From the NCBI GenBank assembly GCA_934718135.1, contig CAKUZW010000006.1:49169-113168 (forward strand): a DNA stretch of 64,000 nucleotides, given 5' to 3'. Shown piece by piece: positions 26,662 through 35,754 of the stretch. The position numbers and the translations under genes are program-made. The notes below the pieces were generated by a model. That model made no database searches and had not been told where the DNA came from. It saw nothing but the letters and a program-made list of their open reading frames with translations. The stretch's first letter is position 1. The number at the start of each line of letters is the position of its first letter. This stretch comes from an uncultured Candidatus Melainabacteria bacterium (lineage in GTDB: Bacteria; Cyanobacteriota; Vampirovibrionia; Gastranaerophilales; Gastranaerophilaceae).

Positions 26662-27681
26662 TTATGAACCAAAATAATTAATCAAACCGTCATGAATTTT
26701 TTCATTTTTGCAAAGTTTTTTCAATTTTGAAATGGCTCTGTTTTCAATTTGACGAATTCTCTCTCTTGAAACTCCATACTGAGTACCGATTTCATCAAGA
26801 GTTTTCTTCACACCATTGTTATCTAAGCCGTAACGAAGAATTAAAACATCTCTTTCTTTTTGACTCAATTGGTTCAAGATTTTTCTAATATCTTCTAACA
26901 AATTGTCTTGAGAAACCTTACCGTCAGGCGTAATTGTTGAATTATCAACAATGAAATCTGCAATTTTTGATGAATCATCATCTGATGTTGCAGGAGTATC
27001 CATGCTCACGGTTGATTGAGCGGATTTGATTATTGATGTTAACTTTGCAACCGGCAAACCCAATCTATATGCGATTTCTTGCTTCGTTGGCGGATGTCCA
27101 AGTTCTGTAGTCAAGTCAATTGTAGCTCTTCTGATTTTTCCTATAGAATCAATCATGTGAATAGGAAGTCTGATAATTCTTGCCTTATCCGCAATTGCTC
27201 TTGTTATAGATTGTTGAATCCACCAAGTCGCATAAGTTGAAAATTTGTAACCTTTTTTGTAATCAAATCTTCCCGCAGCTTTGATTAGTCCCACATTTCC
27301 CTCTTGTATTAAATCCAAGAAAGATAAACCTCTACCAATATATTTTTTGGCAATACTTACAACCAAACGTAAATTTGCATTAACCAATACGTCTTTTGCA
27401 AATTCGTCTTTGTTTTCCTGAATTCTTTTTGCAAGTTCAACTTCTTCTTCTGTCGAAAGTAGCGGAATTTTACCAATCTGACGAAGATAAATTTTAACAC
27501 TGTCATCTGAATTTACAGAAACCAAACTTTCTTGAACTTTTGGATCCTCAACAGACTTTAAAACATCTTCACCATCTTCGACTTCATTTTCGCCTTCTAA
27601 TTCTTGAAGCTTTTTAAAATCAACATTTTCATCTGAAATATCACTTGAAATTATACCTAAATTTTCGAATTCTTTAACCAC
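26662..27681 (-). CDS. rpoD: RNA polymerase sigma factor, RpoD/SigA type
   Basis: 339 residues from GTG 27681, with GGAG eight bases upstream. After an acidic N-terminal segment come region 1.2 (DSVKIYLRQIGKIPLLSTEEE), region 2 (NLRLVVSIAKKYIGRGLSFLDLIQEGNVGL and YKFSTYATWWIQQSITRAI), region 3 (RLPIHMIDSIGKIRRA) and region 4 (TLDEIGTQYGVSRERIRQIENRAISKL). Region 1.1 is mostly absent. This is the primary (group 1) or closely related group 2 type, which recognises TTGACA/TATAAT promoters of the kind seen here. It is likely co-oriented with rlmB and nadA. Confidence 0.93.
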   Translation of the reverse strand: MVKEFENLGIISSDISDENVDFKKLQELEGENEVEDGEDVLKSVEDPKVQESLVSVNSDDSVKIYLRQIGKIPLLSTEEEVELAKRIQENKDEFAKDVLVNANLRLVVSIAKKYIGRGLSFLDLIQEGNVGLIKAAGRFDYKKGYKFSTYATWWIQQSITRAIADKARIIRLPIHMIDSIGKIRRATIDLTTELGHPPTKQEIAYRLGLPVAKLTSIIKSAQSTVSMDTPATSDDDSSKIADFIVDNSTITPDGKVSQDNLLEDIRKILNQLSQKERDVLILRYGLDNNGVKKTLDEIGTQYGVSRERIRQIENRAISKLKKLCKNEKIHDGLINYFGS

Positions 27682-27745
27682 AGTAAATCTCCAATCTAAA
27701 ACCTATAATATAACCAAGCAAGAATTTTAGGCTCATCTATTAGGA

Positions 27746-28492
27746 TTATTTATTTGTTAATTTTTGGCGAAGTGTTTCAAAAATAATTGCACTTAAAGCA
27801 TTCGATACATTTAAGGAATTAAAACTGTTTTGCATAGGAATTTTTACCACAAAATCAGATGCTTTTAATAAAGATTTTGAAACCCCCGCATGCTCTGCTC
27901 CCATAATGATTGCAAAATTCATGTCGTTATATTTAATATCATAATAATTATCTTTTGCAGAAGCATCTGTTGCAATTACCCACCAGTTGTTATCCTTTAG
28001 GCGTTGAACAGCATTAACAAGACTATTTACTTTTATGATAGGAATGTGATTTACAGCTCCGGCACTTGTTTTTTCAACAATTGAATTTACTTGAACATTC
28101 CTTCTTGATGGAATAATAATCCCGTCTACTCCCGCACAAACACATGTTCTGATTATAGCCCCAAGATTGTGCGAGTCTTCAACTCCGTCTAAGATAACAA
28201 CAGAAGATAATTTTTCTTTATTTTTTTCAATAAATTCATCCAAATCGTAATATTTTATAGGCGAAATTTGAGCAATAATTCCTTGGTGATTAAATTCTTC
28301 ATAAGGTTGAAATTTTTCTCTTGCGACAAATTGAAAAACTACACCATGTTCTTTTGCGAGTTCTTTTATTTTGTTGATTTTTACATCAGAGTGAATATTT
28401 TTAGAAATCAATATTTTATTAATTTCCCTATCCCCTGCAATAAGTGCTTCCATTACGGAATTTTTGCCATATATTATATCAAGATTTTCCAT
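27746..28492 (-). CDS. rlmB: 23S rRNA (guanosine-2'-O-)-methyltransferase RlmB, SpoU/TrmH family
   Basis: 248 residues. N-terminal substrate-binding domain IIYGKNSVMEAL..., then a knotted SPOUT methyltransferase domain with motif 1 GVEDSHNLGAIIRTC, motif 2 IIMGAEHAGVSKSLL and motif 3 IPMQNSFNSLNVSNALSAIIFE. It uses S-adenosylmethionine to methylate a ribose in 23S rRNA. Other TrmH-family members act on tRNA, but the N-terminal domain favours RlmB. It starts three bases after the nadA stop, so the two are co-transcribed. Confidence 0.9.
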   Translation of the reverse strand: MENLDIIYGKNSVMEALIAGDREINKILISKNIHSDVKINKIKELAKEHGVVFQFVAREKFQPYEEFNHQGIIAQISPIKYYDLDEFIEKNKEKLSSVVILDGVEDSHNLGAIIRTCVCAGVDGIIIPSRRNVQVNSIVEKTSAGAVNHIPIIKVNSLVNAVQRLKDNNWWVIATDASAKDNYYDIKYNDMNFAIIMGAEHAGVSKSLLKASDFVVKIPMQNSFNSLNVSNALSAIIFETLRQKLTNK

Positions 28493-28495
28493 TAC

Positions 28496-29404
28496 TTATT
28501 TTGAAACCTCTAACATTCTATCAATACATTTTACTGCTTTTTCAGCAATATCAGATTCAACCGTAATTTCATTTTTTTCGGTTTCCAAAACTTCCAAAAT
28601 ATCTTCTAAAGATGTCATTTTCATATTTGGACAAACTATATTTTCTTTAACCGGAATAATTTCTTTGTTTGGCAAATCTCTTTTCAATCTATCAACAACA
28701 CCTTGTTCTGTTGCAATAATGAAAGATTTATTAGGATTTTCTTTTGCAAATTTCATAATTCCTGTTGTACTGCCTACATAATCTGCAATTGCAGAAACTG
28801 ACATGTGACATTCAGGGTGTGCCAAAACTAAAGCATTAGGATGTGCAAGTCTGGCATCTTCAATATCTTTAGGGCGAATTTGTAAATGAGTCGGGCAAAA
28901 TCCCGGGTAAGTTATAACTTCAACATTACCTAACTGTTTTTCTACCCATTTACCTAAATATGTGTCAGGGACAAATAAAATCTTGTCTTGGTTCATACTT
29001 TTTACAATTTTTACAGCATTAGAACTTGTACAACACATATCGCATTCTGACTTAACTTCCGCTGTTGAATTTACATAACAAACAGTTGGGATATCAGGAT
29101 GCATAGCTTTAAATTCTTTCAATTGATTAAAACTAATCATATCCGCCATTCGGCATCCGGCATTTAATTGAGGTAATAAAACTTTTTTATTTGGAGACAA
29201 AAGTTTTGCAGTTTGAGCCATAAAAAATACTCCGGCAAAAACAATTATATCCGCATCCGTTTCTGCTGCAACTTGACTTAAACGCAAAGAATCACCTACA
29301 TAATCAGCAACTAAATCAATCTCAACAGGCTGATAACAATGTGCTAAAATAACGGCATTTTTTTCTTTTTTTAAAGCTTTTATCTTCTCAACTATATGTT
29401 CCAT
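28496..29404 (-). CDS. nadA: Quinolinate synthase
   Basis: 302 residues. It condenses iminoaspartate with dihydroxyacetone phosphate to quinolinate in NAD synthesis, using a [4Fe-4S] cluster. Visible motifs: AVILAHCYQPVEIDLVADYVGDSLRLS, VFFMAQTAKLL, SECDMCCTSSNAVKIV, PDTYLGKWV, LAHPECHMSVSAIADYVGSTTGI and ENIVCPNMKMT. The cluster cysteines are among those in GCRMADM, AHPECH and IVCPNM. The length is that of the short, cyanobacterial/archaeal type NadA. nadB and nadC are not in the window. Confidence 0.95.
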   Translation of the reverse strand: MEHIVEKIKALKKEKNAVILAHCYQPVEIDLVADYVGDSLRLSQVAAETDADIIVFAGVFFMAQTAKLLSPNKKVLLPQLNAGCRMADMISFNQLKEFKAMHPDIPTVCYVNSTAEVKSECDMCCTSSNAVKIVKSMNQDKILFVPDTYLGKWVEKQLGNVEVITYPGFCPTHLQIRPKDIEDARLAHPNALVLAHPECHMSVSAIADYVGSTTGIMKFAKENPNKSFIIATEQGVVDRLKRDLPNKEIIPVKENIVCPNMKMTSLEDILEVLETEKNEITVESDIAEKAVKCIDRMLEVSK

Positions 29405-29516
29405 ATAATTTATTAATCCTCCATTTGGTGTAAATTTATGTTAAGATTTTTTCATTTATAAAATATATTGTATAATAAAAATAATAATATAGGAAGAAGA
29501 GTAAAAAAAGGTAAAT

Positions 29517-31298
29517 ATGGCAAATTTTTTAGACAGCTTGGGAATGAGTGGAAGCATTGATATTCATATTTCCGTTTCACAGGCGTGTGGACTGGAAATG
29601 ATGATTCTTGACCCTCACGGGAATGTTAAATCATACGCACAACTTCCATTAGATTATAATGAAGCACTAAGAGAAGTTTCAGATTATGGCGAACTTAAAA
29701 ACGGAATAGAAACATTATTCAAATCAAGAAATATTAATCCTAAAAAAGCAAATGTTTATATTAGTATGCCAACAGTTTGGTTTGGTTTGAAAGAAGGATT
29801 ACCGCTTCTATTGGATGATTCGGCAATTACAAATATTGTTGTCGGCGAATTGGAATTGACATATATTTTCAAACGTAAAGATCCGATTCCATGTTGGTTT
29901 GATGCTTTAGCTTCAACAAATTCTGATTCAAGAAGTGTTTTCTATACTGCAATTCAAGCTGATGTTGTTGACAAAATTAAAGAAATAATATCAGATTTGG
30001 GTGCAAATCTAATGAGTATTGAATGTTCATTGTTTGCAGACATCAAAGGTTTATATCTGACAGGTGTTGCTGCTAATCAAATGAACAATAACGACTCTTG
30101 GAGTTTGATGATTGTTAACAATAGTGGATTTCAACTATTAGGACTTCAAGGTAAAAAAATTCTTGAATACTATGAAGAACCTCTTCCAATAAAATCTTAT
30201 GAAGGGGAAGAAATTTATGCCGCTATTGAAAATGCAGCTCAAATTGCTTTGATGAGCTCTCCATCAAGTTCATTAGTAATAGTTTCAGAAACAGATTTAG
30301 TTTCCGCTGAAATTTTAGGCAAACGTTTACAATTTGGCGGCTCAATAATCACAGTTGAAGATAACCAATTCAGAAAAGAACCTTTAATGGAAATGAGTTT
30401 GAATATTCTTCCTGAAGATCAAATTAAAGTTTCTTTACACGCTATTGGTGCAACTGCTTCATCTGAAATTTTAGATAATAATGTAAACTTCTTAGAAGCT
30501 GCAGGACAAAAAGCAGCTAAGAATGACGTATTAGAAATTCCAATCGGGAATGGAAAAGTTATTCAGTTAACAGCCCTTAAAGCTACAATTATTGCAGCCG
30601 CACTTTTGGTTATTGTTCTCGGACCTTTGGGTGGAATTTGTTTAATAACATCAAAAATGTACGCATCTGCTCAAGAACAAAGTTCTGCACTAGATACGCA
30701 AATCACAGAACTTGATGAACAATTAAAGAAATATGAAAACAAAAACGGCAAAGAACAATTTGACCCAATGGCTGAAATTGAAAAAGTTCTTAAAAATAAC
30801 AGATCAAAAATTATGGCTTATGCAGCTTTGGGTGAGTCAATTCCAAAAAATCTATACTTGACATATTTCATGACAGGTGATGATGGTGCAATTGATATCA
30901 AGGGTTGTGCTGATTCTGTTGAAGATGTTTATGTATTTTTCAGAAATTTGAAAGATTCATTGGTTGAATCAAAATTACGTTTAAACAAACTTGATTTGAA
31001 AAACGGTTCACTCGATTCTGTTGTAAATAACACTGCTTCAACAATTGATACCGCACCTTATGTATTTGAAATTACAAACATGTCTGATGCACAATTGAAT
31101 TCATTTATGAACAAATTAGTTGGTGGAAAAAATGCTTCATCAAGTTCTAGTTCATCAAATTCTAGTTCTTCAAGTTCTAGTTCATCAGATTCTACAACAA
31201 ATACATCTACAAGTAGCTCAGATAGCTCATCAAATGCTAACAGTGCAGACTCAAGTGCTACTCCGGACGCAAGCAATAGTGCTCCTGCGGGTAAATAA
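29517..31298 (+). CDS. Fused PilM/PilN-like type IV pilus assembly protein
   Basis: 593 residues. The N-terminal cytoplasmic part (about 1-345) resembles PilM: actin-like, with SVFYTAIQADVVDKIKEIISDLGANLMSIECSLF. A single transmembrane helix follows (ATIIAAALLVIVLGPLGGI, about 360-380), then a coiled coil (SSALDTQITELDEQLKKYEN) and a periplasmic ferredoxin-like region (NLYLTYFMTGDDGAIDIKGC, VEDVYVFFRNLKDSLV), the PilN layout. The C-terminal 55 residues are almost all Ser with Asn/Thr. A PilO-like gene follows after 33 bases. In most bacteria PilM and PilN are separate genes, so this looks like a fusion. The assignment is by architecture rather than strong identity. Confidence 0.7.
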   Translation: MANFLDSLGMSGSIDIHISVSQACGLEMMILDPHGNVKSYAQLPLDYNEALREVSDYGELKNGIETLFKSRNINPKKANVYISMPTVWFGLKEGLPLLLDDSAITNIVVGELELTYIFKRKDPIPCWFDALASTNSDSRSVFYTAIQADVVDKIKEIISDLGANLMSIECSLFADIKGLYLTGVAANQMNNNDSWSLMIVNNSGFQLLGLQGKKILEYYEEPLPIKSYEGEEIYAAIENAAQIALMSSPSSSLVIVSETDLVSAEILGKRLQFGGSIITVEDNQFRKEPLMEMSLNILPEDQIKVSLHAIGATASSEILDNNVNFLEAAGQKAAKNDVLEIPIGNGKVIQLTALKATIIAAALLVIVLGPLGGICLITSKMYASAQEQSSALDTQITELDEQLKKYENKNGKEQFDPMAEIEKVLKNNRSKIMAYAALGESIPKNLYLTYFMTGDDGAIDIKGCADSVEDVYVFFRNLKDSLVESKLRLNKLDLKNGSLDSVVNNTASTIDTAPYVFEITNMSDAQLNSFMNKLVGGKNASSSSSSSNSSSSSSSSSDSTTNTSTSSSDSSSNANSADSSATPDASNSAPAGK

Positions 31299-31331
31299 TA
31301 AAGGATTTAATTTAAAAAGGAATTAAATAAT

Positions 31332-31919
31332 ATGGATAGTGAAAAATTAAAACAGTTTATTGTGCCAATACTATTACTTGCTGTGACAGTATTCGGGTTG
31401 TGCATGCTTGCACCTAAGTCGATAGACAATGTTAAAAATTATATGTCAACAAAACAAGAAATTGAAACCAAAACGGCAACAATTCAAGACAAACAAAAGA
31501 AATTAGACGAATATAAGAAAAAAGAAGCAGAAGAACAAGCTAAAGAAAAAGCAAGTGCTTCAAGTGGAAAACCTTTCTACAAACCTGTTATGGAAGGTTT
31601 AGATACAGAAGCTGTTATTGCAGGTGAATTCGCTGAAATTCTTCAACTTGTTCGTGCTAATCAAATCAAAGTGAGATCTATCAAGTATGATTATGACCCA
31701 ACTGATGATAACTTTGTTCAAGGTGCAGGGGACAAATACAACGTAGCTCGTTTGAATATGGAAATGATTGGTAATTATTCTAGCTACGACAATTTCTTGA
31801 AAGAAATGTACAAACACAAACATTTCTTAGATCTTCAATCAATTGAAATTGTTCCTTACAGAAAGAACAAAAAAGTTCTTCTAATCAACTTCAAAGTTAA
31901 ATTGTATGCTAAAAAGTAG
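31332..31919 (+). CDS. PilO-like type IV pilus assembly protein
   Basis: 195 residues. One N-terminal transmembrane helix (FIVPILLLAVTVFGLCMLAP), a coiled coil of about 45 residues rich in Lys/Glu (KQEIETKTATIQDKQKKLDE...), and a C-terminal ferredoxin-like domain (AEILQLVRANQIKVRSIKYDY, ARLNMEMIGNYSSYDNFLKEMYKH, LDLQSIEIVPYRKNKKVLLINF). This is the PilO architecture: FLxxLe...fl.dLqsieI followed by a strand. It would form the inner-membrane alignment complex with the preceding PilMN-like protein. No secretin, PilB/T ATPase or PilC lies nearby. Confidence 0.72.
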   Translation: MDSEKLKQFIVPILLLAVTVFGLCMLAPKSIDNVKNYMSTKQEIETKTATIQDKQKKLDEYKKKEAEEQAKEKASASSGKPFYKPVMEGLDTEAVIAGEFAEILQLVRANQIKVRSIKYDYDPTDDNFVQGAGDKYNVARLNMEMIGNYSSYDNFLKEMYKHKHFLDLQSIEIVPYRKNKKVLLINFKVKLYAKK

Positions 31920-31927
31920 TGAAATTT

Positions 31928-32785
31928 CTATTCAAATTTAGAAAAATCAATTCCAAACATCATCTTTTTAGATTTTACACAAGTATTACAGAAGCTCGTT
32001 TCAAGCGAGCTTCTTTTAGTATAATCTCTAAAAGTGCTTCCGCATCTTCCACGGTAATCATTTGCCAAAAATGGACAAGTATAAACTCCGTTGGTGGTCA
32101 AAATTCGTCCATATTCACAATCTAATTTATCCCAATCTCCTGTGATTTCTCCATCAAATTTTGAATTTTTGTCATGCCATGGATTGATATTTAAATTAGA
32201 ATAATCCAATTCAAAATCAGTATTTGCAAAAATTTCCCTAAACCCTTGAAGTAAATCTTCTTTTGATTCTTGGTAGTAATTTGTGGTTGAAATAATCGGG
32301 TTAAAACCATATTTAACAAGGTGTTTTATTGCAAAAACAGCTTGACGAAAAGCTCCTCGGGACCTGATATCATCATTTTTAACCTCATTATAATGGTCGA
32401 TACTTATTTGAAAAATTATTTCATTATTAGTTTCATCTTCAACTTTTTTCAAAAATCTTGCTTTCTTTTCATTGATAAATGAGCCATTTGTACAGATACA
32501 AACATTTGTACGTCTTAAACACAATCTCAAAATTGCGTTAAAATCGGGATGTGTCATAGGCTCAGCACCTGTCAGATAAATACATTCAATATCTTCTTTT
32601 GTAGTATCATTCAGTGCCTGTTTTATTAAATCAATATCCATAAAATCTTCGACTTTTTTATACTGAGGGAAATCAATATAACAATGTTTGCAGTGTTGAT
32701 TACAAGATTTTGCCGTTAATTCAATAAATAAATTGCTCAAAACTTTTAAATTGCTTGCTTTTGATTGATAAATGTTACTCTTCAT
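31928..32785 (-). CDS. Radical SAM protein
   Basis: 285 residues. The cluster motif CNQHCKHC (C28, C32, C35) is the CxxxCxxC of radical SAM enzymes. YLTGAEPMTHPDFNAIL (SAM-binding GGEP-like), VCICTNGSFINEKKARFL and FQISIDHYNEVK follow. The C-terminus has more cysteines (YTCPFLAND..CGSTFRDY..SFCNTCVKS), a SPASM/twitch-like auxiliary cluster region. Such proteins modify peptides or do other radical chemistry; no precursor peptide is obvious nearby. It has its own strand, divergent from the DRE-TIM lyase gene. Confidence 0.82.
   Translation of the reverse strand: MKSNIYQSKASNLKVLSNLFIELTAKSCNQHCKHCYIDFPQYKKVEDFMDIDLIKQALNDTTKEDIECIYLTGAEPMTHPDFNAILRLCLRRTNVCICTNGSFINEKKARFLKKVEDETNNEIIFQISIDHYNEVKNDDIRSRGAFRQAVFAIKHLVKYGFNPIISTTNYYQESKEDLLQGFREIFANTDFELDYSNLNINPWHDKNSKFDGEITGDWDKLDCEYGRILTTNGVYTCPFLANDYRGRCGSTFRDYTKRSSLETSFCNTCVKSKKMMFGIDFSKFE
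31990..32018 (+). terminator. Terminator of the pilus operon, inside the convergent gene
   Basis: AGAAGCTCG pairs with CGAGCTTCT, followed by TTTTAG on the plus strand. It lies within the last codons of the convergent radical SAM gene, so one sequence serves as both coding and termination signal. Confidence 0.55.
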
Positions 32786-32888
32786 ATTTTAAACTCCTCT
32801 TTGACTTTTCTCATGTTAATCAGCCAAAATTCAAAATAAATTATCCACCATGGCAAAATAAATAATAATCAAAAGTTAAAAATTGTGA

Positions 32889-32894
32889 TAAAAT
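32889..32894 (+). promoter_or_regulatory. -10 box seven bases before the DRE-TIM gene
   Basis: TAAAAT at 32889-32894, with the ATG at 32901, places the likely RNA start at the start codon. No Shine-Dalgarno is visible and the -35 region is poor. Confidence 0.35.
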
Positions 32895-32900
32895 TGAAGT

Positions 32901-33650
32901 ATGGTAAAGATACTTGATTGCACAACACGAGATGGCGGACACAAAACTAAATGGGATTTTAATGAAGATTTTGTTTTCAGTTTAATGGAATGCCTTAACA
33001 ATTCGAATGTAGATTATTACGAAATCGGATATAGAAACCATTTCGATACGGATGGTAAGGGGATTTTTTATAAATGTTCTCCAGAATTTTTGGAAAAATT
33101 TTATAGAGAAAAAGGAAAACTTCAACTTGGCGTGATGACTGATACTTCAAGATATTTAGCAGAAGATTTTTTGGGCAAAGACAAAGATAATATTGATTTT
33201 GTCAGAATTGCCTGTCATCCGGATAGAATTCGAGAAACTTTAGATATTTCAAAGGATTTATATAATAAAAAATATAAAGTATTTTTACAACTTATGGAAG
33301 CTCCAAATATTGATGAAGCCGGATATTTGAGCCTATTTGAATTTGAAAATAAAGATATTTTTGAGAGTGTTTATTTGGCAGATAGCTATAGCACAATGCA
33401 CCCAAATGAAATTGAAAAATATTTCAAAAAAATGGAAATGCTTGGTTATAAAAAAATAAGTTTCCATGCCCATAACAAAATCGGACTTGCTCTCAAAAAT
33501 ACTCAAAGTGCGATAGAATCTGGGGCTTATAGTGTTGATGTCACATTAGACGGAATTGGCCGTGATGGAAATCTTAATGCGGTTGATTTGTTAGACACAT
33601 TACCTGATTATTCAACAGGATTTTATAAACAATTGCACAATTTGGCTTAA
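32901..33650 (+). CDS. DRE-TIM metallolyase (HMGL/4-hydroxy-2-oxovalerate aldolase-like)
   Basis: 249 residues. The signature DCTTRDGGHKTKWDF (DxTxRDG) opens a TIM barrel, with YYEIGYRN, LQLGVMTD, FVRIACHPDRI, VYLADSYSTMHPNEI and the metal site ISFHAHNKIGLALKNTQSAIESGAYSVDVTLDGIGRDGNLNAVDLL (HxHN, GxGR.GN). Relatives are aldolases, homocitrate/isopropylmalate synthases and 4-hydroxy-2-oxovalerate aldolases. The protein is short, with only the barrel, so it is aldolase-like. Relatives occur in polysaccharide clusters, but no such cluster is here. Its stop overlaps that of the receiver gene by four bases. Confidence 0.78.
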   Translation: MVKILDCTTRDGGHKTKWDFNEDFVFSLMECLNNSNVDYYEIGYRNHFDTDGKGIFYKCSPEFLEKFYREKGKLQLGVMTDTSRYLAEDFLGKDKDNIDFVRIACHPDRIRETLDISKDLYNKKYKVFLQLMEAPNIDEAGYLSLFEFENKDIFESVYLADSYSTMHPNEIEKYFKKMEMLGYKKISFHAHNKIGLALKNTQSAIESGAYSVDVTLDGIGRDGNLNAVDLLDTLPDYSTGFYKQLHNLA

Positions 33651-34033
33651 ATAATGAATTGTTTATAAACCTCAGCATCAGAATTTTTCGCATAAGCTTT
33701 GGGCAAATATAAAACATTATGTCTATTTGCAATATCTTTAATGATAGGAGAAGCTGAAACAATTACAATCTTGGTATTTGAATATTCAGAAAAGTTTTTG
33801 ATTTGTTCAATCAACCATTCCCCTGCCATTTGTGGTAGAAAATCACTCTCCATTTGCAAATCCGTAAAAATCACATCATAAGGATTGTCAATAGACACCT
33901 CAATCTTTGAAAGAGCCTCTCTTCCACTATATGCAACATCCATTTCTAAATTTGGGATAGCCAAATATTCAATATTATTTTGGTGAAATCTCACCCATCC
34001 GGGAACATCATCCACTATCAAAACTTTTTTCAT
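33647..34033 (-). CDS. Stand-alone response regulator receiver domain
   Basis: 128 residues, a single CheY-like domain: VLIVDDVPGW (acidic pair D8-D9), YDVIFTDLQME with phospho-acceptor D58, IVIVSASP (S93) and LPKAY (K112). There is no output domain. The loop after D58 (ESDFLPQMAGEWLIEQI) is slightly longer than in CheY. The partner kinase is unknown; the PAS histidine kinase at 10.6 kb is the only one in the window, with no direct link. Confidence 0.88.
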   Translation of the reverse strand: MKKVLIVDDVPGWVRFHQNNIEYLAIPNLEMDVAYSGREALSKIEVSIDNPYDVIFTDLQMESDFLPQMAGEWLIEQIKNFSEYSNTKIVIVSASPIIKDIANRHNVLYLPKAYAKNSDAEVYKQFII

Positions 34034-34132
34034 AAAATAATTTTACACAAAAGAGGTTGATTTTTCTACCCTATCAGGTAATGAAATTTTTCAAAAAATT
34101 TTCTAATCTTAGGACGAAAGAGGATTTATTTT

Positions 34133-34609
34133 ATGAAAAAATTAAAAATTTTAATTCCAATAATCGGGTTAATATTAACATTTTCAGATGTTTATGCCCA
34201 AACTCCACAAGAGGGAATGGCATTTTTTGTCAAATATCAGGGATATGCAAATTCTTATGACAACAAACTCTTAGACATGTATTCTCCAAATGCCAAAATC
34301 ATTCGAGAAGTTATAAAGCCAAGCGGAGAGACAGAAACAGTAATCGTACCTTCATCAAGATATTTCAAAGAATTGAAAATTGGGCAAAAAACTGCTAAAC
34401 TGAGAAAGTACAAAAATTCGTACAAAAATATAATAGCCCAAGAGGTTCCAAACGGGATAAAAATCAGTGCCGAACGCCAACCAAGCAAAGAAACATATTG
34501 GCTAAAAATGTACCAAATTTATACCCCAACAGACTCAGGGTTAAAAATTACGGAAGAAATGATGCAAACAAAAGTTCAATCATTTTTGAAAAATAAAAAT
34601 AAAGGTTAG
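34133..34609 (+). CDS. Secreted hypothetical protein
   Basis: 158 residues with a signal peptide: KKLKILIPIIGLILTFSDVYAQTP, likely cleaved after VYA. The mature part is small and basic, with YVxxYQGYANSYDNKLLDMYSPNAKIIRE-like features (a helix, then strands) and SKETYWLKMYQIYTPTDSGLKITEEMMQT, reminiscent of a NTF2/SnoaL-like cone fold, but I cannot confirm it. The function is unknown. It sits six bases upstream of aroC and is probably co-transcribed with it. Confidence 0.65.
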   Translation: MKKLKILIPIIGLILTFSDVYAQTPQEGMAFFVKYQGYANSYDNKLLDMYSPNAKIIREVIKPSGETETVIVPSSRYFKELKIGQKTAKLRKYKNSYKNIIAQEVPNGIKISAERQPSKETYWLKMYQIYTPTDSGLKITEEMMQTKVQSFLKNKNKG

Positions 34610-34615
34610 AAAATT

Positions 34616-35674
34616 ATGGAAAAATTCAGATTTTTGACAGCAGGTGAAAGTCATGGAAAATGCTTGACTGCAATTATTGAAGGAGTTCCTGCAGGTGTAG
34701 ATATTGATATAGATTTTATAAATGAAGAGCTTTACCGCCGTCAACAGGGTTATGGACGTGGTGGCAGAATGAAAATTGAGCATGACACGGTTGAAATCAC
34801 ATCAGGTGTGCGATTTGGGAAAACAATCGGTTCTCCGATTACGCTTGTTGTAAAAAACAGAGATTTTGAAAGTTGGAAAAAAATCATGAGTATTGCTCCT
34901 GATGATGTCACAGATGAAAAAACTTTTTCAACTTTTCGCCCTGGACATGCGGATTATGCAGGCAGTATAAAATATGCTCAAAAAGATTTACGCAACATTT
35001 TAGAACGTTCCAGTGCAAGAAAAACCGCCGTTGAAGTGGCTGTTGGAGCGGTTGCGAAATTGATTTTGAAACAATTTGATATAACAGGAAGTTCTGAAAT
35101 CACACAGATTGGTTCTGCTTGTTGTCCTGAAAAATTCCACGAGGAAATTGATTTGACAAGAGAAAAAGGCGACACAATCGGTGGAAAATTTGTTATTTTA
35201 TACAAAAATCTTCCTATTGGTTTAGGTTCTTATGTCCATTGGGATAGAGGAATAGACGGACGACTTGCTCAGGCGGTTATGAGCATTCCGGCAGTTAAAG
35301 TTGTCGAAATCGGAACAAATCCGCTTGGATATTATGGAAGCAATTATCATGATGAATTGCTTTTGAAAAATGGTGAAATTCATCGAGCAACAAACAATGC
35401 CGGTGGTGTTGAAGGTGGAATTACAAATGGTGAAGATTTAGTTATTTCAGCAGTAATGAAACCTATTCCAACGATGAAAAAACCTCTAAAAACTGTCGAT
35501 GCAAATACTTTTGAACAAACGGAAGCCCATTTTGAAAGATCGGATGTTTGTGCCGTTGAAGCTTGTGCAGTTGTTGCAGAAGCTCGTGTAGCGTGGATTT
35601 TGGTTAATGAATTACTTTTAAAATACGGCGGAGATAATATTGAAGAAATTAAAAAGAATTACCACCGTTTGTAA
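34616..35674 (+). CDS. aroC: Chorismate synthase
   Basis: 352 residues; AAAGGT upstream. It is the last step of the shikimate pathway, EPSP to chorismate, dependent on reduced FMN. Conserved segments: FRFLTAGESHGKCLTAIIEG, RRQQGYGRGGRM, ITSGVRFGKTIGSPITLVVKNRD, FRPGHADYAG, LERSSARKTAVEVAVGA and AVEACAVVAEARVAWIL. The length is normal. It is the only aro gene in the window and ends at a perfect terminator. Confidence 0.97.
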   Translation: MEKFRFLTAGESHGKCLTAIIEGVPAGVDIDIDFINEELYRRQQGYGRGGRMKIEHDTVEITSGVRFGKTIGSPITLVVKNRDFESWKKIMSIAPDDVTDEKTFSTFRPGHADYAGSIKYAQKDLRNILERSSARKTAVEVAVGAVAKLILKQFDITGSSEITQIGSACCPEKFHEEIDLTREKGDTIGGKFVILYKNLPIGLGSYVHWDRGIDGRLAQAVMSIPAVKVVEIGTNPLGYYGSNYHDELLLKNGEIHRATNNAGGVEGGITNGEDLVISAVMKPIPTMKKPLKTVDANTFEQTEAHFERSDVCAVEACAVVAEARVAWILVNELLLKYGGDNIEEIKKNYHRL

Positions 35675-35693
35675 GATTATTTTTTTAAATTAA

Positions 35694-35727
35694 ACGGCGG
35701 ATTGATAGAGTATCAATCCGCCGTCTC
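35694..35727 (+). terminator. Terminator of aroC
   Basis: ACGGCGGATTGATA-gag-TATCAATCCGCCGT, a perfect 14-bp stem with a three-base loop. A T-rich stretch precedes it and TCTCTTAT follows, so the U-tract is imperfect. Confidence 0.75.
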
Positions 35728-35754
35728 TTATATACGTCACTCTGAAATTATTTA

